From NCBI RefSeq assembly GCF_000281045.1, contig NW_008246077.1, forward strand, positions 225,468 to 272,768: a DNA stretch of 47,301 bases, written 5' to 3'. A program made the translations under genes and the position numbers. The notes beneath the pieces were generated by a model. That model saw nothing but the letters and a program-made list of their open reading frames with translations. It made no database searches and had not been told where the DNA came from. Positions within the stretch are counted from its first letter, which is position 1, and every line of letters starts with the position of its first letter. Shown here in pieces: positions 1 through 10,058 of the stretch. The stretch is from Saprolegnia diclina VS20 (Eukaryota; Oomycota; Saprolegniomycetes; Saprolegniales; Saprolegniaceae).

Positions 1-798
1 ACCCGTAAGCTGCCGTCAACTTCCACCAAATATTCATAGAACTCGTGCGAAAGATGGTGTCATTATCATCATCGCTCGACTAAACGACTAGGGTACCACG
101 CACTACCGGTATTGTTCTTCTGCAAGTGTCCACGTGATCCGGTCCATGCAGCCATGCATGGCTCTCTTGCCTTGGTGACGGGTGCAGCCCCGCTCATGCG
201 CGGCAAGGCCGTGTCGGTCGCCACGCGCCGCGCCGTGTCACACCACCCTCGTCGTGGGCTCGACACTGATGCCCACCCGGCCGAGATAGAGTCATCATGG
301 CCCTATCTTTGAACGGGGCCGGGCCCGGCAACTCTGTGGCCTCCGTCGCCCCTCCCGCCACCGCGGTTTTGATTATGAGGTGTCTGTTCCATGCAATCAA
401 CGGCAAGATCCAGCGGCCGCATTCAAACCAAGAAGCGCCTCGTGCTAAGATTCCATACAAATATCAAGTGGGTGACGACGTTGATCGGGATAGTAACCTA
501 TTTAAACCTATATACGGATGCAATGCCTTACGACAAGCCATCTATTACATTAGATAGTAACCATTTGAGACCGAGTCAAGGTATCGTGCTGTCTGTCACC
601 TCGGCATCTCAAATAAAGAAGACGTTTACGGAGGTTGAAGCCCATATGTCAACAAAACACTACGGACACGCGATTAAAAATGAGCGTTTATACTTGATAT
701 TTGTATGCAATGAAGCCTTTCTAGCATAAAATAAGCCTGCCCGTGTCGCGCTCGTTGTCAGAATTCAACTTGCGCTTGCGCCAACACCCCGTAGAGTT
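1..798. other. Upstream non-coding stretch
   Basis: No convincing gene is visible. An open frame at 391-729 (+, 112 codons) has no recognisable motif and runs through sequence more AT-rich than the genes. Positions 77-92 hold the 16-mer TCGACTAAACGACTAG, which occurs again near 19652 (see findings). The last 100-200 bases before 799 presumably carry the promoter of the next gene. Confidence 0.5.
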
Positions 799-1609
799 AT
801 GACGATGCCGACCCAATCGCCGTTCTCGATCACGTCGATGCTCAATGACGACAGCTGCATGACGCACTGCCACGAAGACGACTTGTCCTCGGACGACTCG
901 CAGACCACACCGGACGCGCGGCCGCATGGCCGGAAGCGCCAGCGCGACTTGCAGCTCGTGACAACGCTGGCGAGCGAGGCCATGTCACTCGAGTCGACGT
1001 TGTGGAAGATGCGCCACGCTGTAAAGGAAAAGATGGAGGCCGCGACGGCCTGGGAGCGCTCGGCGCGCCTCGAGGCCATTGGCCGGCACACGCTGGAAGT
1101 TCAGCGCCGCAACCTGCAGCAAACGGTTGTCGCGCACTGCAAGGCGATCCACTCGCTGCAGTCGCACCTCCTCAAGTCGGCGACGCTCTCGTCGATCCCG
1201 ATGAAGCGACCGCGACGACACTACTTTAGCCCATCGCCGCTGCCCGCGATCGAGCGCGACGACACGATCATCGATGCGTCCAAGCCACACGGCGCCGTCA
1301 AGATGGCATCGCTCACGTCCGAAGCCAAGGAGCTCGTCTCGATGCGCTGCCAGCTCATCGAGCGGCTCGACCAAAAGGCTCGGGATGCGTCGCCTTGGGA
1401 GCTCAGTGCGCGGCAAGAGGTGGTACCTGGACTGTACGATGAGGATCTCATGGCATCGCTAGACGCTCGACATGCACTCGGCCCTTGTTGAGAACCGCAA
1501 CTTGAAGGCGTGTCTGGAAGAATACATGAAGTACCTCACTGCGCTGCGCTTCATGCTGCTCAAGTGCCCTCTGGCCAACGACGAGGCCCTGACAACAACG
1601 ACCATGTAA
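799..1609 (+). CDS. Unknown nuclear-looking protein with two tandem W-E-x-S-A-R repeats
   Basis: Predicted 256-residue protein in two exons, 799-1422 and 1463-1609, split by a 40-bp GT-AG intron in phase 0. Without the intron the frame stops at 1491. The product is basic (HGRKRQR near residue 35, MKRPRRH near 135) and helix-rich. Two units of about 65 residues can be aligned: each has an acidic and hydrophobic lead-in, the motif WE-x-SAR, an L/N-rich helix and an LLK end. The second unit is complete only after splicing, which supports the intron. The Trp/Leu pattern recalls oomycete bZIP- or M96-like coiled-coil proteins, but I see no full bZIP basic region, so this is weak inference. The gene is convergent with the next one, with stops 54 bp apart. 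Confidence 0.72.
1423..1462 (+). other. 40-bp intron
   Basis: GTACCT donor and CTAG acceptor. Removal keeps phase 0 and joins the first part of repeat unit 2 (ending Q-E-V) to T-L-D-M-H-S, restoring a repeat of nearly the same length as unit 1. It is among the shortest introns in the window. Confidence 0.6.
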
Positions 1610-1663
1610 TCTGATGCTATAATTTACGCTGCACTTTGCAGGCTTTTTGATTGGATATCTATG

Positions 1664-2647
1664 CTACGGCTGTGGCGCCATGGTCGCGCCACGCTTCATG
1701 AAGTTGACGCTGTCGTCGGCGTCAGCGTCGAGCTTGGGCATCTTGAACGAGAAGGTCGACATGCGTCCGAACGTCGTCGAGTGCGCGCGCTTCTTCTCGG
1801 GCGACGAGTCGGGGCCGCGGTAGTAACGCGGCGGCAGCGTCGGCATGTCTTGCAGGGTCGTCCACGTGGCTGCAACGTTCTTGTTCGTCATCTTGACCAT
1901 GGGCGAGAACGCGTCATCCTCAAGCACTTCCTTCTTGATGTAGATAGGGGTTGTCGTAGACGGCGACGATGGCGCGGCGCGCAGAGGCGAGGCCATGCTC
2001 GAGGATGCCGACGCTCCGGGTGATGGCGACGACGGGAGAGGCGAGGACACTGGCGACGCGGTTGGCGTAGGTGCCAGTAGCATGCGTGCCGCCTGTCGCT
2101 TGGGCGTCACAACGGGTTCCGGCTCCGCCTCGATGGGCTCTTCCTTGATGACGACGTCTTCGTCGACCTTCTTGGGGCGAATCGTCTTGGGAGATGGCGA
2201 TCTCGTCACCACGGTCAATGGCGTCGCGGCGACGGGCGGCAGCGCGATGGGCCCAGGCGGCGGTGTCGAGAACGAGAACGACTTGATCTGGCCTAGCGTG
2301 CGCGAGATCATGCGTCGTTTCTGTGGCGAGCTTCGCACGGTCTTGAAGTACTTGGGTGGCAGCGACGTCGCAGGCTCGGGCTTGACGCCGCCAATCTCCT
2401 GGTGCGTGAAACTCGCGTCCTTCTTGCGCAGACGCGGCGACGATGGCGGCGAGAACGGGCCAAACTCACAGAACGAGAGCGGCTCGAGGCTCATGGCGTC
2501 GAGACTGAACTCGTCCTTGAGGAAGCTGTCGTCGGCAAGGGTCGCGGACGGGCGAAAGATGTCGGCGCCAATGTCCATCTCGAGTTCGTCGACGTCGAGA
2601 CCGAAGCCATCGTCAGCGTCATCGGTCGAGAGGTCCAGGAGCGACAT
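1664..2647 (-). CDS. Disordered Ser/Pro-rich protein with duplicated motif and SUMO-type sites
   Basis: Intronless frame of 327 residues starting at the ATG at 2647 (MSLLDLSTDD); the frame stays open 57 bases further upstream, but this start opens an acidic, conserved-looking N terminus. The protein is mostly low complexity (Ser, Pro, Ala). A motif occurs twice, near residues 97-130 and 280-313: LPP(K/R)Y(F/Y), then SSP(Q/E)K(K/R)R, then a Thr-x-Gly-(Q/R)-(I/M)-x-(S/T)-FSF block. Three psi-K-x-E sites (VKPE, IKEE, IKKE) match the SUMO acceptor consensus. No DNA-binding or catalytic fold is recognised. Acidic N terminus, SP/TP sites and SUMO sites suggest a phosphorylated nuclear regulator, which is inference. 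Confidence 0.75.
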   Translation of the reverse strand: MSLLDLSTDDADDGFGLDVDELEMDIGADIFRPSATLADDSFLKDEFSLDAMSLEPLSFCEFGPFSPPSSPRLRKKDASFTHQEIGGVKPEPATSLPPKYFKTVRSSPQKRRMISRTLGQIKSFSFSTPPPGPIALPPVAATPLTVVTRSPSPKTIRPKKVDEDVVIKEEPIEAEPEPVVTPKRQAARMLLAPTPTASPVSSPLPSSPSPGASASSSMASPLRAAPSSPSTTTPIYIKKEVLEDDAFSPMVKMTNKNVAATWTTLQDMPTLPPRYYRGPDSSPEKKRAHSTTFGRMSTFSFKMPKLDADADDSVNFMKRGATMAPQP

Positions 2648-3335
2648 GCTGCGCCAATTGCCAAGTGCGCAATCGGTGGTGCATGGCGGCCTTCTCCCTA
2701 CCAAAGTTTATACGACTGCCACGGGCAAAGATTGGTCCATGACAAAAAAGGGTACACACACCAAATTCAACCTGTGAGAGGTCTAAATCCACGCAATTTA
2801 AGTGGCAGAGGGAGCTGACGAGCGTTGCTCACACCGCGGCCGGTGGCAAAGGACACGGCAACTGTAAGCAGCTGTACGTATTAAGCTCGCCGTCACCTGT
2901 AGCAAGCAATACGCAACCGTGTACAGTAGCCCAGCAGTGTGCTTTTCAAAATCTACGTAGACCACGTCCACTGGGCTGCACTCGCCAAGTGTCCACTATA
3001 TTGAGTACGCAGTACATCTCGTACACCAACCTATCGCCTCCACAATGCGCTTCCACGGACGTGCACCTCTGGAGCCTCATCCAGGATGTGCTCCAGTGCA
3101 CCTTTTGTGTCAATCACCTCCTGATCCGAGCCAGCGCGCGTCGAGTTGCGTGTTTTTAAACCTCCCCACGTGGGCATTTGCGCCGACCCCCCTTTTTGTC
3201 GCATCGAGGCGTGCGGCAACTCCATCGTTCGACGCTCGCCAAGGTCACTTGCGGTTTGTATGGCCAACTTCGACGTTCAGCGCTCATGTATCTTTGCTGA
3301 AGATGATGGAGCGTTGGTATTAGCATTCGAAATGG
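2648..3335. other. Intergenic region
   Basis: 688 bp between two minus-strand genes. It contains an inverted CCAAT element (GATTGG, about 2731) upstream of the disordered-protein gene. No coding frame with protein-like character is seen; the downstream part presumably holds the ArfGAP 3' UTR. Confidence 0.45.
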
Positions 3336-5221
3336 TTAGAAGAACGGGTTGATGCCTTGGTTGTTGTTGTTGCCCTGCTGCTGCGATTGCTGCTGGGGCG
3401 GGAACCCGCGCGCGGGCTGCTGCTGCATCGAGTTCATGGCGCCAAAGCTGCCAAAGCGGTTGTCTTGCGGCGGCGCTTGGCCCATGTTCATACCCATCGT
3501 ACCGGGTGGGGCCATGCCTGCGTTCGGCTGGCCCATCATACCGCCCATGTTGAACATCGGGCGCGGGCCCGACGAGCCGTTGCTGCCAAAGTTGCCGGGC
3601 GCCGGCGCGTTGCCACCCATCATGTTTGGTGGCGGCATGCCATTGAAGCCACCCATTGACCGCGGGTTCGAGCCGTAGCCACCGGGAGCTGCACCACCCA
3701 TCGAGTTCACGCCCGGTGGAGCACCACCAAAGCCACCGGCGGGCGCACCAAAGCCGGGCTGGCCACCAAAGCCGTTGTTGCCAGGCTGGCCAAAGCCACC
3801 AGCGGCGGGTTGACCGCCAAAGTTGGGCTGCCCGCTAAAGCCACCAGCGGCGGGTTGACCACCGAAGTTGGGCTGGCCTCCGAAGCCACCAGCGGCGGGC
3901 TGACCGCCAAAGTTGGGCTGCCCGCCGAAACCGCCGGCATTAGGCTGACCGCCAAAGCTGGGCGGACCACCGGCGTTCGGCTGGCCACCAAAGTTGGGCT
4001 GGCCACCAAAGTTGGGCTGGCCACCAAAGTTGGGCTGGCCACCAAAGTTGGGCTGGCCACCGAAACCGCCAGCATTCGGAGGACCACCAAAGCCACCGGG
4101 CTGACCTCCAAAGTTGGGCTGACCGCCGGGCTGGCCGCCAAAGTTGGGCTGACCACCGGGCTGGCCGTTAAAGTTGGGCTGGCCGCCAAAGCCGGGCATG
4201 GGCGCGCCGCCAAATTGAGGCTGGCCCTGGGGCATCATGCCACCATACGGGTTCGGAGGCGCCGCCGGTGGCCCGAAGCTGGCCATGATGTTGTTCTTCG
4301 CGGTTTCGTGTGTCGGTGGCGCAGGCGCTTGCAAGAACGCGTCACCAGACGGAGCCTTGGACTGACTGCCAAACTGAGAGCTGCCCGTAAAGCCGCCCCA
4401 GTCGTCTTGCTTGGGGGCGGCGGCCGCGGGGGCGGGCGGAGGCGGAGCAAACGGATCGAACGGGGGGTTGGCCGGTGCGCCGAAGTTGCCAAAGGTTGAT
4501 GCTGTGGCCGCAGCAGCGGGCGCTGCCGAAAAGTCGCCAAAGTTGAGAATATCGGCAGCAGGGGCGGCCTTGGGTGCGGCCTTGGGGGCTGCCTTGCCGC
4601 TGCCCGTTCGTCGTGACGGCGCTACGTTTGTTGCGAATCAGACGTTTTTCTTTCATGCTGCAGGTACATACCCGGCTCGCGCTCTTCTTCGGACGCTTCG
4701 CTTTCGTATTCTTGCTTCTTGGCCTTGCCGCTGCCCGTTCTCCGGGCGCTCGGGCCGTCGTCGCCTTCACGGCCCACAAATCGCTTGCGTTCGTACTTGT
4801 CGCGAATCCACATTTCCTTGTCACGCACGGACGAGTGCTCTGTCGGGATGCGGTAGTCGCGCGGGACGCAGGCTTCGTAGTACTCTTTCGCCTTGGCGTT
4901 GCCCCATTTTTGCATTTGCTACACGCGTGGGCTACATGAGCACAGATCGTCCTGCCTGCATCATGGACGTACCGTGACTTGGTCGGACGTCCATGCGTCC
5001 AAGTTGACACTGCGCACAAACGTGAGGTGTACGCCGAGGCTGCGGTGGATGCCCGAGCACGCAATGCAGATGAACACGCCGAGGTTGATCGACGCCCAGC
5101 GCGGGCCGCGGGCGCCGCAGTCGGCGCAGAACCTGTTCTCGTCGCGCTTCATGAGCTCATCTAAGATCTTCTTGAGCTTCGTCTGGTCGTCGGGCTTGCC
5201 CGACTTGGTCTTCGACGCCAT
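3336..5221 (-). CDS. SMAP-type ArfGAP with long GQPNFGG-repeat tail
   Basis: Predicted 593 residues in three exons: 5221-4973, 4918-4672 and 4621-3336, with GT-TAG introns of 54 and 50 bp. Residues 10-130 are a textbook ArfGAP domain: zinc finger C32-x2-C35-x16-C52-x2-C55, arginine finger R60 in GIHRSLGVH, then NLDAWT, KWGNAKA and WIRDKYERK as in the SMAP subfamily. ArfGAPs stimulate GTP hydrolysis by Arf on Golgi and endosomal membranes. A Lys/Glu-rich linker and a DPF motif follow (adaptor-appendage type). The last 330 residues are Gly/Gln/Pro/Asn repeats with ten QPNF units, Met-rich stretches, a Gln/Asn run and a terminal INPFF, an NPF motif of the type bound by EH domains. The fold assignment is firm; the tail's role as an endocytic-adaptor scaffold is inferred. 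Confidence 0.93.
3790..4185 (-). repeat. Coding tandem repeat, [10 protein letters not shown] units
   Basis: In-frame repeats encode GGQPNFGG units, including four perfect head-to-tail copies at about 3983-4060. The nucleotide units (GGCTGGCCACCAAAGTTG on the plus strand) are nearly identical there, indicating recent unit duplication and likely copy-number variation. Confidence 0.85.
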
Positions 5222-5849
5222 GGCCAAATCGAGAATAAAAGACGCTGGCCGAGCAGCGGTGTGAAACACCTCAACGTCACACGATTCAATTACATACAAA
5301 CGCCAAGATATCAATAAATGTGCGATTAAAAATAGATCCATACAAAGCCCATGTACCCCGCGAAACGAACGCCAGTCACCTCGACCGCCGATCGAATACG
5401 TGGCAGCCCTGCAGTGGCCTCTCAGCTCTTATTTGGGTGCCCGAGCTCGTAGGCCTGTCGGTGGAAGGCTACGGGACGTCGCGCGTCTGCGCCCCACGTC
5501 ACGGGCCAGCGTATCTTTTGCATTCTGTTCTGTGGCAACCCCTTTGAGTACACTGTCTGGTTGCTGGTGGAGATTCTGTGTGCGGGACGATCGTCGGGCG
5601 CGACGAGGATCTTTTATCACTCGACGAGCGCCATTTCGTAGACGCGCTAAAGTCAACACAGACGTCCTTGGGCCTCTCGTGTCGCCAAGAGTCAGTCGCG
5701 CACCGACTAGGCTTACGTGTCGCTCGCGCTTCAACCTCCGGCTTGGAGTTGAAGTAACACTATTTTATATTTCGTACACGAAATGAAAACGCCAATATCG
5801 TGTGCATCTCATTTTAGTGTCACGCTTCCGAGGATAAAGTTGCGCTCGC
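5222..5849. promoter_or_regulatory. Divergent upstream region, ArfGAP / TAPT1
   Basis: 628 bp separate the start codons of the minus-strand ArfGAP and the plus-strand TAPT1 gene, so both promoters should lie here. The edges next to the ATGs are AT-rich (5285-5345 and 5755-5790). I see no strong motif and no supported gene inside. Confidence 0.5.
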
Positions 5850-7599
5850 ATGACGGTGCACAAGCCCAACAAGCGACGCGACAGCGCAACGAAGCGCCAG
5901 CGCAGCAAGCCGCCGCCAGAGACGCCCTCGAGCCGCCCGCCGCTACCGCCTCTGGAGATCCATGCGCCGCCAGCAGCTGTCGCGATTACGAGCCCGATCA
6001 TGATTGCCGCGCGGCCGCCACCGCTGGTGATCCCGCCGCTGTCGATGCCCGCCGCCGCACCGACGCCACGCCGGACGCCATCGTCGCGGCCGTCGTCGCC
6101 TCGACAAAAGGTCAACCTCGCGCCGCAGCGCGCGCTGCTCGTGGACTTTTTGTACCGCGAAGTGTTTGGCATCATGGAGATCAAAGAGAGCGAAGGACCG
6201 CACAACCAGCAGCGCGTCGTCAACTTTCTCAAGTCGTTTGTCGAAATCGAAAAGCTCGTGCTCTACGGCCTCCTCCTCTGCATCGACAGCTTCATCTACG
6301 TCTTCACGTACCTCCCGCTGCGCATCGTCCTCGCGCTCGGCTCGGGCGTCGTCTCGATCTTTTACAAGCGCACGTTCCGCCGGTCGCACATGCACGACAT
6401 GCTCCTCGCGATCATCATGGTGCTCAGCACGAGCGTCTTGTACCAAGTGGACATGTCCCGCGTGTACCACTTGATCCGCGGCCAAGCACTCATCAAGCTC
6501 TACGTGCTCTTTACGATGCTCGAGGTCGATATAGTCGTCGACCATATTTCGCTCAAAATCGGTGTAGATTGTCGACAAGCTCTTTTGCTCGCTGGGCCAA
6601 GACGTGCTGGACGCCATGTACTTTACTGTCAAGTTCCAGCCGCGCCGCATTGGCCGCATGACGTTTGACTTCACCATCTGCAGTCTCTACGTCGATATCC
6701 TTTTCCGACTCGTCTTGTCTTGCTAGTTCGTTTTGTCGTCTTCTTGCTACAGCTCGATGTGTACTGCTGCACTCGCTCCTCCTCTTTGGCCAGGTCGTGA
6801 CGATGAACGTGGCGATCCACTCGAGCTCGACGTCGCTCCTCACGCTCCTCATCTCCAACAACTTTGCCGAGCTCAAGGTCCCCCCGATTTCCGAGTTCTT
6901 TTGTGTCCGATTAGACGATATGGATGTCTAGACAAGTGTGTTCAAAAAGTTTGAGGAGCAAAACCTCTTTCAGATTGCATGCAGCGGTACGTCTGGCTAA
7001 ACAAACGCAGATGCGTCACTCGGGTCGTAGATATCGTCGAGCGGTTCAAACTCATGCTCATCATCGGCCTCATCTTGCTCCAGTCCGACGGCAAGGACGT
7101 GGCCGATGGCACGGTAGCTCATTCCTCGGCAACGCAACCGATGCACCGTCGCTTCGTAGGCCATGGTACTGCTAGCCGAGATGCTCATCGACTGGATCAA
7201 GCACGCATTCATCACCAAGTTCAACCAAATCCCGCCGAGCGTCTACTCCAAGTTCATGACGATTCTGTGTCGGGACGTCTCGGGCTACCGGAGCGACTCG
7301 GTCTTTCTTCTTCTCAGAAGAGTCGTCACTCACGTCAGATCGCATAGACGATCCAAGACCACACGCAGTTTGTATCGCGCCGCCTCGGGCTCATCTCACT
7401 TCCGCTTGCGTGCGTCACGGTGCGCATGGTGCACGAGGCGCTCAAGGACGCCGAGACGGCCGCGTCGCTTGAGGGCGACTGGGCGTTCACCATGTCGCGA
7501 CCTGCGTGGGCGGTCATCCTAGTGCTCGCGTTCGTTTGCCTCAGCGCCTTCAAGGTCGTCGTTGTCGATCCTGCCATCGCGTCGATTATGGTCGGCTAA
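5850..7599 (+). CDS. TAPT1: TAPT1-family multipass membrane protein
   Basis: Predicted 481 residues in seven exons: 5850-6524, 6568-6682, 6753-6877, 6932-6986, 7031-7113, 7160-7300, 7348-7599. A Pro-rich basic N terminus (about 85 residues) precedes the conserved core: DFLYREVFGIME, LRIVLALGSGV, MLRR-like HMHDMLL, SLGQDVLDAMYFT, TMNVAIHSSSTSLLTLLISN, SVFKKFEEQNLFQIA, then DIVERF, AEMLIDWIKHAFITKFNQ and FVSRRLGL. These blocks are diagnostic of TAPT1, a centrosome/cilium-base-associated membrane protein in animals and an ER/Golgi protein in yeast (Emp65). Several hydrophobic segments are present. The exon 2/3 junction (70-bp intron, CAG acceptor) is the least certain; it is the only phase-consistent solution I found. 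The gene is convergent with the J-protein gene. Confidence 0.9.
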
Positions 7600-7833
7600 G
7601 GATGCTTCGCATGTAGGTTTTGCTTAGTCTCTGGCTCATGGTGCATGCGTGTCTCTCGGGGCGCCTGAGCTCGTCGTGGAAGTCGGCCCCACCCTCGTCG
7701 CCCCGTGCCCGTGCGCCGCGAGAGTCCGTGGCCACGCCGGTCGCCGATCCCACATCGCGCTTCTCCATCTAAGTCCCAACCGGGCGCAAAAGGACGACTG
7801 CATTCGAATCGAGTCAATCTCTGTCTATCGCTC

Positions 7834-9906
7834 TCACAAGACGTGGCCGACAGGACCCATGGGCTGGGCATGCACGGACGGCAGCACCACTTCTTGGGTG
7901 TCGAGGAACGTCGCTTCGTACACGTTGCCATCGTATGCGTACCGAATGTACCTACGCACGCAGCACTATATGAGGCACTGATGATGGAAGCGGCACTGTA
8001 GCGCACAGCTGCGGGCCATTCGTCGGCACTTGCGGGTCGTAGAGACCAATGCACGGGTCGTAGAACCCGAGCAAGCCGGCCTTGGACGTGGCTTGGAGGT
8101 GCAAGCACCCGTCCTATGTGGCATGGTCTTCCTCGTGGTCCTGCACACCTCATATGTACCTGGAGGAAGAAGCGGAGCGGGATTGTCACGTCGATGTTGA
8201 CATCTTCGATCGACGACGGAAGTCCATCTTGCGCCGTCTACAGGCCGCGACATGCAAACACGGCAAGGGGAACATGGTGCAATGTACCGTCGGGTGCTTG
8301 CCGTAGCGCGCGACCAGAATCTCAATGCCGTGCTCGGTCGCCTCCTTCGTGGCGGTGCGGGCCATGAGCGTTTGTTGCGCAAGCGCACAGCGCCGGGCTT
8401 CCATGAGGTACGAGATGCGACGGGCGTGTTCCGACTGCACTTGGCTAGTTGCAATATCAACTTGATACCTTGTTTCATAAAACCTCTGGCATACCGCTGT
8501 TGCTTGCGCTTTTGCGCCGGCCGAAGCACTTGGCGCACGACGGCTGAGAGCACAAACGGTAGCGTCGCCGCAAAGAACGTGTTCCAAGCCGTCGCGGCCG
8601 AGAGCGGGGCGATCGCGATTGGAATCGCAAACCGCACGTTGCCCCGCGCGAGTCTACCATTTTACGAATAGTATCAAGGTGTCAAGACATCGATAGGGCC
8701 GACCCGAAGCGAAGGTTGATGCCTTGGAGCGCGAGACGCAAGGCGATGCTGACGCGGCTCCGGCGCGACACTTGGGACGTGGTCGTGAGCACCATGCCGA
8801 CGTTGCCGAGGCTTGCATCGACACCGACCTTGGCCGACGTGTGGGACGTCACTTGCTTCTTGAGGTTCACGCCAAGATGCGGGCCGTCGTTCTGGATCGC
8901 GAGCGACGTTCCGGCCTCCATCGACTCGTCCTGGTACTGCAAGCTCGACTTGAGACCGTCATGGATGCTAAAGAGCATGCTCGCTATATATCGCACTTCA
9001 GTATCAATGTATCAGGATGGCAAACGTCGTACCTTGCAGCGGCAGCGTGGGCGAGAGACGCAGCGCGTGGTGCACACCGACCGTCATGTCGAGGCCGTCG
9101 GTCGTGAGCTCGGGCATGAGAAAGCACGACGTCGTCGACGACATGGGTTGCTCCTACAGACGCGAACAGCGTCACATTATAGAAAACACGAGGAAGAGAG
9201 GTACGAGGTGCACGCTGAGCTTGGGCGTCCAGCCCATCTCGGACGAGAGGTATATCCGCAGCGCGGCTGGGTCGGCCGTCACGTAGTTGATGCCGCACGT
9301 GAGCGCGCCGAGGCCGAGGCCGTCCTTGTCGTAGAGGTACCCGCCAAGCACGACCGTGGTGTGTGGCGACACTTGGATGTTGGTCGATTGGCGCATGACC
9401 ATTTGCGAGATGCTGAGCATGCGGTGGTCCTTGTTGAAGATCTGGCGCAGCGAGAAGAGCGGGAAGCGCACAAAGTCGGTCGCGTCAATGCTCACTTCGC
9501 AGTCGGTATGCGAGAGGAACTGCGCCTGGATATGCTTTTCGTTCCAGCGGCGCAGCAAGATGCGGACGCGCTCCTCAACGTCGGCGTCCTTGGCCACATA
9601 CGTACCGAGCGTCCAGTCGGCCGTCTTGTCCTCCTCAAGCGCCAAGACGCCCCGCTCGCCGTAGTTGTCGTAGGCCAAGCGCAATGGCGCCGACGAAAGC
9701 ACCTTGTACGCGCGGTCCAAGCGCGGGTACTCTTGGTTCGCCTCGTCCGTGTGCTTGGTCTTGTCCGGGTGGAACTCGCGGCTCAGCGCGAAGAAGGCCT
9801 TGCGCACCTCGTCCGCGGTCGCACTCCGGCTCACGTTGAGCGCTGCGTAGTAGTCGACCTCGGGCGTCGCCTTGAACCAGACGCGGGGCAGCGGTTCGTC
9901 GGCCAT
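7834..9906 (-). CDS. DNAJC11: DNAJC11-like mitochondrial J-domain protein
   Basis: Predicted 570 residues in eight exons: 9906-9205, 9153-9033, 8983-8704, 8653-8495, 8444-8288, 8237-8160, 8113-8030, 7965-7834. All phases agree and the length is close to human DNAJC11 (559). Residues 18-85 are a J domain with the HPD triad at 46-48. The middle is a beta-rich region typical of the DUF3395/DNAJC11 family (CEVSIDATDF, NIQVSPHTTV, LGGYLYDKDG). The C terminus has the family signature ATSKAGLLGFYDPC followed by a short beta segment (DGNVYEATFLDT). In animals DNAJC11 associates with the MICOS/SAM complexes of mitochondria and supports cristae; its role here is inferred from homology. The 64-bp intron at 8029-7966 is the weakest junction. 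Confidence 0.9.
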
Positions 9907-10058
9907 CAGAGTCGTCGATTGGGGAAGCCACTGGCCCGTATAATTATCCGGATGGTATCCGCATACGAGCGCAAGTGCATGCTCATGCTCGTGGCAGCGC
10001 CGCCGCCATGCCGTTGGGGTCGAGATCGCATTGCGCTAAGATCTATTATAATAAACTA
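9907..10058 (-). promoter_or_regulatory. Short intergenic region before the DNAJC11-like gene
   Basis: 152 bp between the START-FYVE stop codon and the J-protein start. It must hold both the 3' end of the upstream gene and the promoter of the downstream one. A TATAATTATCC-like AT-rich stretch (9939-9949) and AT-rich sequence near 10041-10055 stand out. Confidence 0.4.

Noticed and set aside
391-729. 112-codon plus-strand frame near the window start
   Set aside because: No recognisable domain, AT-rich composition unlike the genes, no splice partner. It may be chance.
5783-6661. Long plus-strand frame of 292 codons overlapping TAPT1
   Set aside because: It is read in another frame of the TAPT1 exons; its product is Arg/Ala/Pro-rich with no domain, whereas the overlapping frame matches TAPT1 block by block.
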